Source of the DNA: JAUIAS01 sp030425395
GTDB lineage: Bacteria; Pseudomonadota; Alphaproteobacteria; Rhodobacterales; Rhodobacteraceae
Reading direction: 5' to 3'
Length of the DNA: 64,000 nucleotides
Assembly: GCA_043553855.1 (NCBI GenBank)
Contig: CP121336.1
Coordinates: forward strand, 1,860,001 to 1,924,000
The notes beneath the pieces are model-generated. The model made no database searches. It was not told the origin of the DNA and worked only from the letters and a program-made list of their open reading frames with translations. Made by a program: the position numbers and the translations under genes. Shown here piece by piece: positions 17,662 through 25,522 of the stretch (the stretch's first letter is position 1; each line of letters opens with the position of its first letter).

Positions 17662-18639
17662 ATGAAGTATCTTGCATTTGCTGCGGGTATGATGACTGCC
17701 ACGATCGCTGTGGCGGAAACACCCGTTCTGACTGTCTATACCTATGACAGTTTTGTCTCTGACTGGGGGCCCGGGCCCGCCGTTGAAGAGGCTTTCGAAG
17801 CCACGTGCGGTTGCGACCTGAAATTCGTGGGCGCGGGCGATGGGGCTGCCCTTCTGGCCCGCTTGCGGCTTGAGGGTGCGCGCAGCGACGCCGATGTCGT
17901 TCTGGGCCTTGATACGAATCTGATGGCCGCCGCGCGCGATAGCGGTCTGTTTGCGACCCATTCGGTCACGGCCGATTACGATTTGCCGATTGACTGGACT
18001 GATGACACGTTTGTTCCGTTCGACTGGGGCTATTTTGCCTTTGTCCATGAGGCGGGCAAAGACGTGCCGTCGAATTTCCGTGCGCTTGCCGACAGCGATA
18101 CCAAGATCATCATTCAGGATCCCCGATCCTCAACACCGGGTCTTGGGCTATTGCTGTGGGTAAAGGAGGCCTACGGGGATGAGGCCCCTGCGATCTGGTC
18201 AGGGTTGTCAGATAACATCGTAACGGTCACCAAAGGTTGGTCCGAGGCCTATGGTCTGTTCCTTGAAGGCGAGGCGGACATGGTGCTGTCTTACACGACA
18301 TCGCCCGCTTATCACTTGATTGCTGAAGAAGATGCGTCAAAGGCAGCAGTCGTTTTTGACGAAGGCCATTACATGCAGATCGAGGTTGCAGGCACTTTGT
18401 CTGCGACAGACCAGCCAGAGCTTGCCGCTCGGTTCCTTGATTTCATGGTTTCCGACGCGTTCCAGTCGATCATTCCGACGACAAACTGGATGTATCCGGC
18501 GGTTACACCCAAGGACGGGTTGCCCAAAGGGTTCGAAACACTGGCCAAACCACCGCGCGCGCTGATGGTGCCAGTCGATCAGGCCGCATCCGTACGTGAT
18601 GCCGCATTGGCCGAATGGCTGACCGCGCTCAGCCGCTAA
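17662..18639 (+). CDS. thiB: Thiamine/TPP ABC transporter substrate-binding protein
   Basis: Periplasmic binding protein that captures thiamine, its phosphates and pyrophosphate. I start at 17662, preceded by GGAGG, giving 325 aa (E. coli ThiB is 327); an upstream in-frame ATG at 17620 would break the signal peptide. Residues 1-19 form a signal peptide ending AVAE, and the mature protein starts with the ThiB-like PVLTVYTYDSFVSDWGPGP. It is under the upstream TPP riboswitch and overlaps thiP by 25 nt. Confidence 0.95.
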   Translation: MKYLAFAAGMMTATIAVAETPVLTVYTYDSFVSDWGPGPAVEEAFEATCGCDLKFVGAGDGAALLARLRLEGARSDADVVLGLDTNLMAAARDSGLFATHSVTADYDLPIDWTDDTFVPFDWGYFAFVHEAGKDVPSNFRALADSDTKIIIQDPRSSTPGLGLLLWVKEAYGDEAPAIWSGLSDNIVTVTKGWSEAYGLFLEGEADMVLSYTTSPAYHLIAEEDASKAAVVFDEGHYMQIEVAGTLSATDQPELAARFLDFMVSDAFQSIIPTTNWMYPAVTPKDGLPKGFETLAKPPRALMVPVDQAASVRDAALAEWLTALSR

Positions 18640-20171
18640 GCGGCAGATCCGGCACAGCCATCGCGATAGCTCTGGCTGTCGCGGTGGCCGTGACGTTTGC
18701 GGCTGTGGCTGGTCGCGCCGAAGCCACGGTTGGCCTTTCTGCTGCTGATTGGGCTGCGATCCGGTTCACGCTTCTGCAGGCTCTGGCCTCTGCCTTTATC
18801 AGCACCGCCCTCGCCATCCCTGTCGCGCGCGCGCTGGCGCGGCGGTCTTTTGTGGGGCGCAATGCTATAATCACGTTGTTGGGCGCACCGTTTATTTTGC
18901 CCGTTGTGGTGGCGGTGATGGCGCTATTGTCGGTGTTCGGGCGCAATGGCTGGTTCAATCACGCGATGGATTGGGCGGGGTTCGAACCTTTCCAGATCTA
19001 TGGTGCGCATGGCGTGGTCATCGCGCATGTCTTCTTTAACTTGCCACTTGCGACACGGCTTTTGCTGCAAGGGTGGTTTTCCATCCCATCAGAACGGTTC
19101 CGTTTGGCTGCACAGCTTGGCTTTGGTCCTGCCGAGACTTGGCGGGTGATTGAATTCCCGATGTTGGCGCGTGTTGCACCGGGTGCATTTGCGGTGATCC
19201 TGTCGATCTGTGTCACCAGCTTTGCGGTTGCGCTGACCCTTGGGGGTGGCCCACGGGCCACGACCATTGAATTGGCCATCTACCAAGCCTTCCGTTTTGA
19301 TTTCGATTTAGGCCGCGCCGCTCTTTTGGGGCTGATTCAGATCACCATGACACTGGCCATCGTCATTGCGGCGCTTGGGTTGTCGCGTCAGGATGGGTTC
19401 GGTGGCGGTCTTGATCGGCCTTTGACGATCTGGGGTGTCAACGGGGCCGGACCGCGCATTTTGGACGGGGTGGCCATCACCTCTGTGGTTCTTGGTCTGC
19501 TCGTGCCGCTGGCGTCCTACTTTGGTCATGCATTGCCAGGTGTTCTGAGGTTGCCCGAAGCGGTCTGGTGGGCGGCGGCGGCCTCTGTATCCGTGGCGTT
19601 GGCAAGCACTGCATTGACCATTTCCCTTGCTCTGCCGATCGCTGTGCGGGCTGCACTTGGAGGGGGAACCGCGGTGGAGCTTGCCGGGCTTGTTGGCTTG
19701 GTCGCGTCGCCGCTGGTAATCGGCACAGGCCTGTTCATCATGATCAATCCATGGATTGATCCGGCGACGCTGGCCTTGCCGGTTACTGTCGTGGTGAATG
19801 CGTTGATGGCGCTGCCGTTCGCGGCGCGGGTTCTGATTCCCGCAGTGCGTGATTGTTTGGCCAGCTATGGCAGGCTGGGGGTGTCGCTGGGTTTGACGGG
19901 GATGGCGTTTGTGCGGGTAGTGCTGCTGCCCCGGCTTGCTGGGCGCTTGGGGTTTTGCGCCGGGTTGGCCGCGGCACTGTCGATGGGGGATCTGGGGGTG
20001 GTTGTCTTGTTCGCGGATCCGGAAACGGCAACGCTGCCACTGCAGATGGCACGCCTGATGGGGGCATACCGTATGGAAGACGCGGCGAGCGCGGGCTTGC
20101 TTTTGACGATTTTGTCTTTTGGAGCCTTCGCATTGTTTGATGGACTGGGGCGGCGCTATGCTGGTGATTGA
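18615..20171 (+). CDS. thiP: Thiamine/TPP ABC transporter permease
   Basis: Inner-membrane channel of the ThiBPQ importer. 518 aa with about twelve membrane segments in two binding-protein-dependent permease halves; each half carries an EAA-type coupling loop (around AAQLGFGPAETWRVIEFP and near SYGRLGVSLGLTGM). The first ATG overlaps thiB by 25 nt, consistent with translational coupling. Length is slightly below the E. coli protein (536 aa), as expected for the family. Confidence 0.95.
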   Translation: MADRAQPLSGRSGTAIAIALAVAVAVTFAAVAGRAEATVGLSAADWAAIRFTLLQALASAFISTALAIPVARALARRSFVGRNAIITLLGAPFILPVVVAVMALLSVFGRNGWFNHAMDWAGFEPFQIYGAHGVVIAHVFFNLPLATRLLLQGWFSIPSERFRLAAQLGFGPAETWRVIEFPMLARVAPGAFAVILSICVTSFAVALTLGGGPRATTIELAIYQAFRFDFDLGRAALLGLIQITMTLAIVIAALGLSRQDGFGGGLDRPLTIWGVNGAGPRILDGVAITSVVLGLLVPLASYFGHALPGVLRLPEAVWWAAAASVSVALASTALTISLALPIAVRAALGGGTAVELAGLVGLVASPLVIGTGLFIMINPWIDPATLALPVTVVVNALMALPFAARVLIPAVRDCLASYGRLGVSLGLTGMAFVRVVLLPRLAGRLGFCAGLAAALSMGDLGVVVLFADPETATLPLQMARLMGAYRMEDAASAGLLLTILSFGAFALFDGLGRRYAGD

Positions 20172-20850
20172 TGATCTTCGGATAAGGCAAGGCGCATTCC
20201 GGTTGAACGCAGATGCGAGCATTCCGGCGGGTCGCCGGGTCGTGATCATGGGGCCATCCGGTGCCGGGAAATCCACGTTGGTAGCGACCCTGGCCGGGTT
20301 TGTGACGCCGGATTCGGGCCGCATGACATGGCAGGGGCAAGCATTGGATGGCATGCCACCGGCCACCCGCCCGATCGCCATGTTGTTTCAGGATGGCAAT
20401 CTGTTCCCACACCTGAACGTGGCGCAGAACATTGCGCTTGGGTTCGGGCGGGGTGCGAAACCCTCGCCGCAAAACCAGGATCAGATCGGTGCGGCGTTGG
20501 CGCAGGTCGGGTTGACCGGATTTGAAAACCGCAAGCCTGCGTCCCTGTCCGGGGGAGAGCAAAGCCGCGTTGCCGTGGCGCGGGTTTTGGTGATGGAACG
20601 CCCGATCCTTGTGCTGGATGAGCCCTTTGCCGCCCTTGGGCCTGCTATGCGTATAGAGATGCTGGCTCTTGTGCGGAAAATCCTGGATCAGACCGGAGCG
20701 ACGCTTTTGATGGTGTCGCATGATCCGGCGGATGCCCATGCCATTGCCGAAGATCTCATTCTTGTCGCCGATGGTCGCGCGGTGTTGTTGCCCGATGCGC
20801 AGGCCGTGCTTGCTGACCCACCACCGGCGCTGGCTACCTATCTGGGGTAG
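20158..20850 (+). CDS. thiQ: Thiamine/TPP ABC transporter ATP-binding protein
   Basis: ATPase that powers thiamine uptake. Start chosen at 20158, inside the end of thiP (14-nt overlap), giving 230 aa (E. coli ThiQ 232). Walker A GPSGAGKST is at residues 32-40, the signature LSGGEQSR and Walker B ILVLDEPF follow in the second half, and the switch His lies in VSHDPADA. Last gene of the riboswitch-controlled unit. Confidence 0.96.
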   Translation: MLVIDDLRIRQGAFRLNADASIPAGRRVVIMGPSGAGKSTLVATLAGFVTPDSGRMTWQGQALDGMPPATRPIAMLFQDGNLFPHLNVAQNIALGFGRGAKPSPQNQDQIGAALAQVGLTGFENRKPASLSGGEQSRVAVARVLVMERPILVLDEPFAALGPAMRIEMLALVRKILDQTGATLLMVSHDPADAHAIAEDLILVADGRAVLLPDAQAVLADPPPALATYLG

Positions 20851-20917
20851 ATACCTGGACGCTTGCAGGAATGTTTTCCGCGGCCTAACGTTCCGGCAAC
20901 TCACAGGGGAAAAACCA

Positions 20918-21529
20918 ATGAAGCTCTACTACAGTCCGACTTCGCCTTATGTGCGCAAAGTCATGATGGTGCTGCATCATACCGGTCAGATTGATCGCGT
21001 CGCGCTTGTCGATACAGCTGGGACGCCTCTTGCGCCGGCGTCCAACCTGCTGGCCAAGAACCCGTTGACCAAGGTGCCCGCACTGGAACGTCCGGATGGC
21101 CCGACCTTGTTCGACAGCCGTGTGATTTGCGCTTATCTTGATGCGGCCGGGGAGGGTGGGCTTTACCCGCAGGGGGATAGCCGCTGGGATGTCCTGACGC
21201 TTGAGGCTTTGGCAGACGGAATTCTGGATGCTGCTCTTGCGATGACGTATGAAGCCCGCCTGCGCCCCGAAGACAAGCAGTGGCCTGAATGGGTCGACGG
21301 CCAGTGGGACAAGATCGCCCGCGCTTGCACCGCCGTCAACGAACGTTGGATGAGCCATCTTGCCGGGCCATTGGACATGGGGCAGATCGCGCTGGCCTGC
21401 GCGCTGGGCTATGTTGATTTTCGACACGGCGCGCGAAACTGGCGCGAGGGGAACGAGGCGCTGGCCGAATGGTATACCGGTTTCGAATCGCGGGCAGACT
21501 TTGCCGCGACGGCTCCGCCCGCCGGGTAG
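20918..21529 (+). CDS. Glutathione S-transferase family protein
   Basis: 203-aa cytosolic GST-fold protein. The thioredoxin-like N-terminal domain begins MKLYYSPTSPYVRKV (Ser/Pro/Tyr region of the GSH site), with the cis-Pro/Glu/Ser features seen in KVPALE and FDSR; the C-terminal helical domain follows from about residue 85. I use the ATG at 20918 (preceded by AGGGGA) instead of an upstream in-frame ATG inside thiQ. Substrate unknown. It may be read through from thiQ (67-nt gap). Confidence 0.9.
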   Translation: MKLYYSPTSPYVRKVMMVLHHTGQIDRVALVDTAGTPLAPASNLLAKNPLTKVPALERPDGPTLFDSRVICAYLDAAGEGGLYPQGDSRWDVLTLEALADGILDAALAMTYEARLRPEDKQWPEWVDGQWDKIARACTAVNERWMSHLAGPLDMGQIALACALGYVDFRHGARNWREGNEALAEWYTGFESRADFAATAPPAG

Positions 21530-21668
21530 CCCGATTTGGGGGCTGGCGGTGCTTTAGTCGGCTGCAAAAACGGGTTCTGGCAGGAAAAGAGATCGCCCCT
21601 GCGACTACTTGCGCGGCCAAGATGGCTGGACGCGCCTGAAACACCTCGCTAAATACGCGCCGGAGGTA

Positions 21669-21684
21669 GGCGCGTGCACGCGCC
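21669..21684. promoter_or_regulatory. Perfect 16-bp palindrome upstream of petA
   Basis: GGCGCGTGCACGCGCC is its own reverse complement and lies 50 nt before the petA GTG, in the 205-nt gap that must carry the pet promoter. It could be an operator or a cruciform/hairpin in the 5' UTR. No matching -35/-10 pair was convincing. Confidence 0.5.
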
Positions 21685-21734
21685 CTATACGCAATTGCAT
21701 TGGCCTTTGCCGGCCCAGAAATGGAGAAAACCTC

Positions 21735-22295
21735 GTGTCGCACGCAGAAGATCACGAAGGCACCCGGAGGGACTTCCTCTACTACGCCACGGCTGGCGCA
21801 GGTGCTGTTACCGCAGGGGCCGCCGTTTGGCCGCTGGTCAACCAGATGAACCCGTCCGCAGATGTTCAGGCGCTTTCGTCCATCCGCGTTGATGTGAGCG
21901 GTGTCGAAGTAGGCACCCAGATCAGCGTCAAATTCCTGGGAAAGCCGGTGTTCATCCGCCGCCGCACGCAGGAAGAGATTGACGAAGCCCGCGCTGTCGA
22001 ACTCAGCGCGCTGATTGACCCTGCTTCTGAAAACCCCAACAAACCCGGAACCGACGCCGCCGACCAGAACCGTTCGCTCGACGAAGCAGGCGAATGGCTG
22101 GTGATGATGGGCGTTTGTACCCACCTTGGTTGTGTGCCGCTGGGCGATGGCGCGGGTGAGTTCAACGGCTGGTTCTGCCCGTGCCACGGGTCGCACTACG
22201 ACACCGCCGGACGTATCCGCAAAGGCCCCGCGCCGCAGAACCTTCACATTCCCGTCGCCGAGTTCGTCGACGAGACCACGATCAAACTGGGATAA
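21735..22295 (+). CDS. petA: Ubiquinol-cytochrome c reductase Rieske iron-sulfur subunit
   Basis: Carries the [2Fe-2S] cluster that takes the first electron from ubiquinol in cytochrome bc1. GTG start at 21735 follows GGAG and gives 186 aa, nearly the same as the Rhodobacter protein. RR at residues 11-12 followed by a hydrophobic segment forms the Tat-type uncleaved membrane anchor. Cluster ligands are in CTHLGC (128-133) and CPCHGSH (148-154). First gene of petABC; petB starts 12 nt downstream. Confidence 0.98.
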   Translation: MSHAEDHEGTRRDFLYYATAGAGAVTAGAAVWPLVNQMNPSADVQALSSIRVDVSGVEVGTQISVKFLGKPVFIRRRTQEEIDEARAVELSALIDPASENPNKPGTDAADQNRSLDEAGEWLVMMGVCTHLGCVPLGDGAGEFNGWFCPCHGSHYDTAGRIRKGPAPQNLHIPVAEFVDETTIKLG

Positions 22296-22307
22296 GGAAA
22301 CGCGCTG

Positions 22308-23636
22308 ATGTCCGGAATTCCGCACGATCATTACGAGCCGACAACGAACGGAGAGAAGTGGCTTCACAAGCGCCTTCCCATCGTTGGTCTGCTGTATGAC
22401 ACGATCATGATACCCACGCCCAAGAACCTCAACTGGATGTGGATCTGGGGTATCATTCTCACCTTCTGTCTTGCCCTGCAGATCGCCACAGGCGTTGTGC
22501 TGGTGATGCATTACACGCCGCATGTCGATTTGGCGTTTTCCAGCGTTGAACACATCATGCGCAACGTGAACGGCGGGCACATGATCCGTTATCTTCACAT
22601 GAATGGCGCATCTTTGTTCTTTGTCGCTGTTTATGCCCACATTTTCCGTGGTCTCTACTATGGGTCCTACAAGGCCCCGCGTGAGATCACATGGATTATC
22701 GGCATGCTCATATATCTGCTGATGATGGGAACGGCGTTCATGGGGTATGTGTTGCCTTGGGGTCAGATGTCCTTCTGGGGCGCGACCGTGATCACCGGCC
22801 TGTTTGGCGCAATTCCGTTCATCGGTGAGGCGATCCAGACGTGGCTGTTGGGCGGACCTGCAGTGGATAATGCCACGCTGAACCGCTTCTTCTCGCTGCA
22901 CTATCTGCTGCCCTTCGTTATTGCGGGCCTTGTGATCGTGCACATCTGGGCGTTCCACACCACTGGCAACAACAACCCCACCGGTGTTGATGTTCGTCGT
23001 GGGTCCAAGGAAGAGGCGGCCAAGGACACCGTTCCGTTCTGGCCCTACTTCGTGATCAAGGACCTGTTCGCGCTGGCCGTCATTCTGGCCGTGTTCTGGG
23101 CGATCGTCGGCTTCATGCCGAACTACTTGGGTCACCCCGACAACTATATCGAAGCGAACCCGCTGGTGACGCCTGCGCATATCGTGCCCGAATGGTACTT
23201 CCTGCCGTTCTACGCGATCCTGCGCGCCTTTACCTCGGAAGTCTGGGTTGTGCAGTTTGCATCGTTCATCACCGGCGGCATTGTTGACGCAAAGTTCTTT
23301 GGTGTCATCGCGATGTTCGGTGCCATCATCGCAATGGCTCTGGCTCCGTGGCTGGATACGTCATCGGTGCGTTCGGGCCGGTATCGCCCCATGTTCAAGT
23401 GGTGGTTCTGGCTTCTCGTCATCGACTTCTTTGCGCTGATGTGGCTGGGTGCCATGCCTGCTGAAGAACCCTACGCCAGCTTCTCGCTTATCGCGTCGGC
23501 TTATTGGTTCGCATATTTCCTTGTGATCCTGCCGCTGCTCGGCGTGATCGAAAAACCGCTGCCGCAGCCTGCGACCATCGAAGAAGACTTCGATGCGCAT
23601 TATGGCAAAGCGTCTCAGTCGACGCCCGCTGAATAA
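22308..23636 (+). CDS. petB: Cytochrome b of the bc1 complex
   Basis: Membrane core of the bc1 complex, 442 aa, binding two b hemes and the Qo and Qi quinone sites. Eight transmembrane helices are evident; GYVLPWGQMSFWGATVIT and the PEWY motif of the Qo site (in HIVPEWYFLPFYAIL) are intact, and paired His residues occur in helices B and D (HYTPHVD / RYLHMNGAS and FSLHYLLP / HIWAFH). Operon partner of petA and petC. Confidence 0.98.
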   Translation: MSGIPHDHYEPTTNGEKWLHKRLPIVGLLYDTIMIPTPKNLNWMWIWGIILTFCLALQIATGVVLVMHYTPHVDLAFSSVEHIMRNVNGGHMIRYLHMNGASLFFVAVYAHIFRGLYYGSYKAPREITWIIGMLIYLLMMGTAFMGYVLPWGQMSFWGATVITGLFGAIPFIGEAIQTWLLGGPAVDNATLNRFFSLHYLLPFVIAGLVIVHIWAFHTTGNNNPTGVDVRRGSKEEAAKDTVPFWPYFVIKDLFALAVILAVFWAIVGFMPNYLGHPDNYIEANPLVTPAHIVPEWYFLPFYAILRAFTSEVWVVQFASFITGGIVDAKFFGVIAMFGAIIAMALAPWLDTSSVRSGRYRPMFKWWFWLLVIDFFALMWLGAMPAEEPYASFSLIASAYWFAYFLVILPLLGVIEKPLPQPATIEEDFDAHYGKASQSTPAE

Positions 23637-23653
23637 GAAAAGGACTGACAATC

Positions 23654-24442
23654 ATGTTCAAGAAACTTCTCGTCAGCGCCATTGCCGCGATTGCGATTGC
23701 ACCGGGTGCCGTCATGGCAGCCGGTGGGGCCGGCCATGTTGAGGACTTTGAATTCTCATTCGAAGGACCGTTTGGCAGCTTTGACCAGAACCAGCTTCAG
23801 CGCGGCCTGCAGATCTATACTGAGGTTTGCGCGGCGTGCCATGGGCTCAAGCAGGTTCCAATCCGCACACTCGCCGATGAAGGTGGCCCGAACCTGCCTG
23901 CTGATCAGGTGCGTGCTTATGCCGAATTCTACGAAGTGTACGACCCCGAGCTGGATGACCTCCGCCCGGCCAAACCGACCGACCACTTCCCCGGCTCCGG
24001 TCTGGAGACGGCACCGGATCTTAGCATGATGGCCAAGGCCCGGGCCGGTTTCCATGGCCCCTATGGTCTGGGCTTGAACCAGCTTTTCAAAGGCATGGGT
24101 GGCGCAGAATACATCGCCTCATTGCTGTCGGGATATACCGGCGAGGAAAAGGAAGAAGCAGGTACCATCTTCTACGAGAACACTGCGTTCCCGGGTGGAT
24201 GGATTGCGATGGCGCCGCCGTTGTCCGATGAACTGGTGGAATTTGCCGATGGCCACGCCAACGACGTGCACCATCTGGCTGCCGATGTTTCCGCATTCCT
24301 GATGTGGACGGCCGAACCCAAGATGATGGCGCGCAAGCAGGCCGGTTTTGTCGGCGTGCTTTTCCTGACACTTCTTTCGGTCCTGCTTTATCTGACCAAC
24401 AAGCGGATCTGGGCACCTCTCAAGGGCAAAAAGACAAGCTAA
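23654..24442 (+). CDS. petC: Cytochrome c1
   Basis: Membrane-anchored c-type cytochrome that passes electrons from the Rieske protein to soluble cytochrome c. 262 aa: signal peptide (1-22, ending VMAA), heme-attachment CAACH at 59-63, a candidate axial Met in the IAMAPPL segment, and one C-terminal anchor helix (GVLFLTLLSVLLYLT). The operon ends here with a strong terminator. Confidence 0.98.
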   Translation: MFKKLLVSAIAAIAIAPGAVMAAGGAGHVEDFEFSFEGPFGSFDQNQLQRGLQIYTEVCAACHGLKQVPIRTLADEGGPNLPADQVRAYAEFYEVYDPELDDLRPAKPTDHFPGSGLETAPDLSMMAKARAGFHGPYGLGLNQLFKGMGGAEYIASLLSGYTGEEKEEAGTIFYENTAFPGGWIAMAPPLSDELVEFADGHANDVHHLAADVSAFLMWTAEPKMMARKQAGFVGVLFLTLLSVLLYLTNKRIWAPLKGKKTS

Positions 24443-24472
24443 GCCGTTCCGGCGAATTGTTTGAAAGTAATG

Positions 24473-24500
24473 AACCGCGGCCCTGGGGCCGCGGTTTTTT
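24473..24500 (+). terminator. Rho-independent terminator of petABC
   Basis: AACCGCGGCC pairs with GGCCGCGGTT around a short loop, followed by a run of six T at 24495-24500, 30 nt after the petC stop. Confidence 0.92.
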
Positions 24501-24525
24501 CGTGATGGCTTGAAAAGTGAAGCTG

Positions 24526-24563
24526 AAATAAATAACCCCCGCGTTCCGGAAGAAACGCGGGGG
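24526..24563 (-). terminator. Minus-strand terminator (downstream of Crp/Fnr gene or of an unrecognised small RNA)
   Basis: CCCCCGCGTT (24536-24545) pairs with AACGCGGGGG (24554-24563). Read on the minus strand the stem is followed by TTATTTATTT. It lies about 210 nt past the stop of the Crp/Fnr gene, an unusually long distance for that gene alone. A plus-strand role is less likely because the tail there is CTTTAAAAA. Confidence 0.75.
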
Positions 24564-24566
24564 CTT

Positions 24567-24758
24567 TAAAAATCTGCCGGACTAGGGGGCCGACAGTAGG
24601 GGCATCCGGTCTGGTCGAACCACGGAACTAATCCGACCTTTGATAACCGATATGACCCAATCGTTTAAAATTGCCTTGTTCGGCTCCGCTTAAAAATTCT
24701 GGTTCTCTTCGCGATCACCGATAATGAACTCACATTAGAACGAATCGCATGACACGTA
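24567..24758. other. Non-coding block with no assigned gene
   Basis: No ORF with coding character was found. It contains an inverted repeat TAATG-N6-CATTA at 24722-24737 and AT-rich runs near 24661-24700. Bounded by an operator-like palindrome on the right and a minus-strand terminator on the left, it could encode a small RNA or a long 3' UTR. No clear promoter was identified. Confidence 0.4.
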
Positions 24759-24774
24759 TGTGAACGGCTTCACA
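24759..24774. promoter_or_regulatory. CRP-type palindrome TGTGA-N6-TCACA
   Basis: TGTGA (24759-24763), six bases, TCACA (24770-24774): an exact match to the classical CRP half-sites and spacing. It directly abuts the stop codon of the Crp/Fnr-family gene. What it would regulate is unclear because no gene start lies close on either strand. Confidence 0.55.
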
Positions 24775-25473
24775 CTAGGCAGATTTTTTTGCGTCTATTC
24801 CGGCCATCATTTCCAAGGCTTCGCTTTCTTCGACCCGCAGGCGCCCGCGTGACAGGGAAACGATTCCCGCCTTGCGCCACGTCGACAGGGTCTTGGACAC
24901 GGCTTCTCGGGTGCTGCCCACGAAATCGGCCAATTCTCCCTGAGAAAAGGCGAGGCTTTGCCCCTCAGGAACGCCATTCATCAGATAGATGATCTTGCGT
25001 GCCAACCTCGCTGGAAGTGGGAGGAACACCTGTTCGCTCAGTTGCTGATTCATCCAGCGCATCCGCTGGCCCGCCAGCCGCACCAGATCCAAGGCCAGAA
25101 GCGGTTGGCGCTCCACTGCAGCAAGAACATCGCCCGCCTTGACCATCAACAATGTGCTGGGTTCAAGCGCGGTGATCGTCGCGGTGCGGGGCCCCTGATC
25201 GAACAGCGCAATTTCGCCCAGAACGGAACCTGATTTCATGACATCCAGAGACAGCTTGCGTCCGTCGCTGGACAGCACCGAAATTTCCAACGCTCCGCTT
25301 GTGACTGCAAACAGGGCTTCACCCTTGTCACCTTCGTGGAACAGGATTTCACCATCGGCGATGCTGATCGGTTTGGCCAACGTTCCAAACAAAGCATGCA
25401 ATTCATCAGAGGCAAGGGCCAGAAAACCCGCGCGTGGCAGATCAGAGGAGGTTCGGGGCGCTATGCGTGTCAT
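24775..25473 (-). CDS. Crp/Fnr family transcriptional regulator
   Basis: 232-aa regulator with an N-terminal cyclic-nucleotide-binding beta-roll (about 20-135, with FHEGDKGEALFAV and GSVLGEIALFDQGPRTATI) and a C-terminal winged helix-turn-helix (about 160-220; FSQGELADFVGSTREAVSKTL). The GEIALFDQGPRTATI block keeps the Glu and Arg used by CRP to hold cAMP phosphate and ribose, and there is no N-terminal Cys cluster, so an FNR-type oxygen-sensing role is unlikely. A nucleotide ligand is plausible but unproven. Monocistronic; a CRP-type palindrome abuts its 3' end. Confidence 0.9.
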   Translation of the reverse strand: MTRIAPRTSSDLPRAGFLALASDELHALFGTLAKPISIADGEILFHEGDKGEALFAVTSGALEISVLSSDGRKLSLDVMKSGSVLGEIALFDQGPRTATITALEPSTLLMVKAGDVLAAVERQPLLALDLVRLAGQRMRWMNQQLSEQVFLPLPARLARKIIYLMNGVPEGQSLAFSQGELADFVGSTREAVSKTLSTWRKAGIVSLSRGRLRVEESEALEMMAGIDAKKSA

Positions 25474-25522
25474 GCACGACAGTTTGCCGCGCTATGTGCT
25501 TTATGGCAATTGTTATGCTGTG

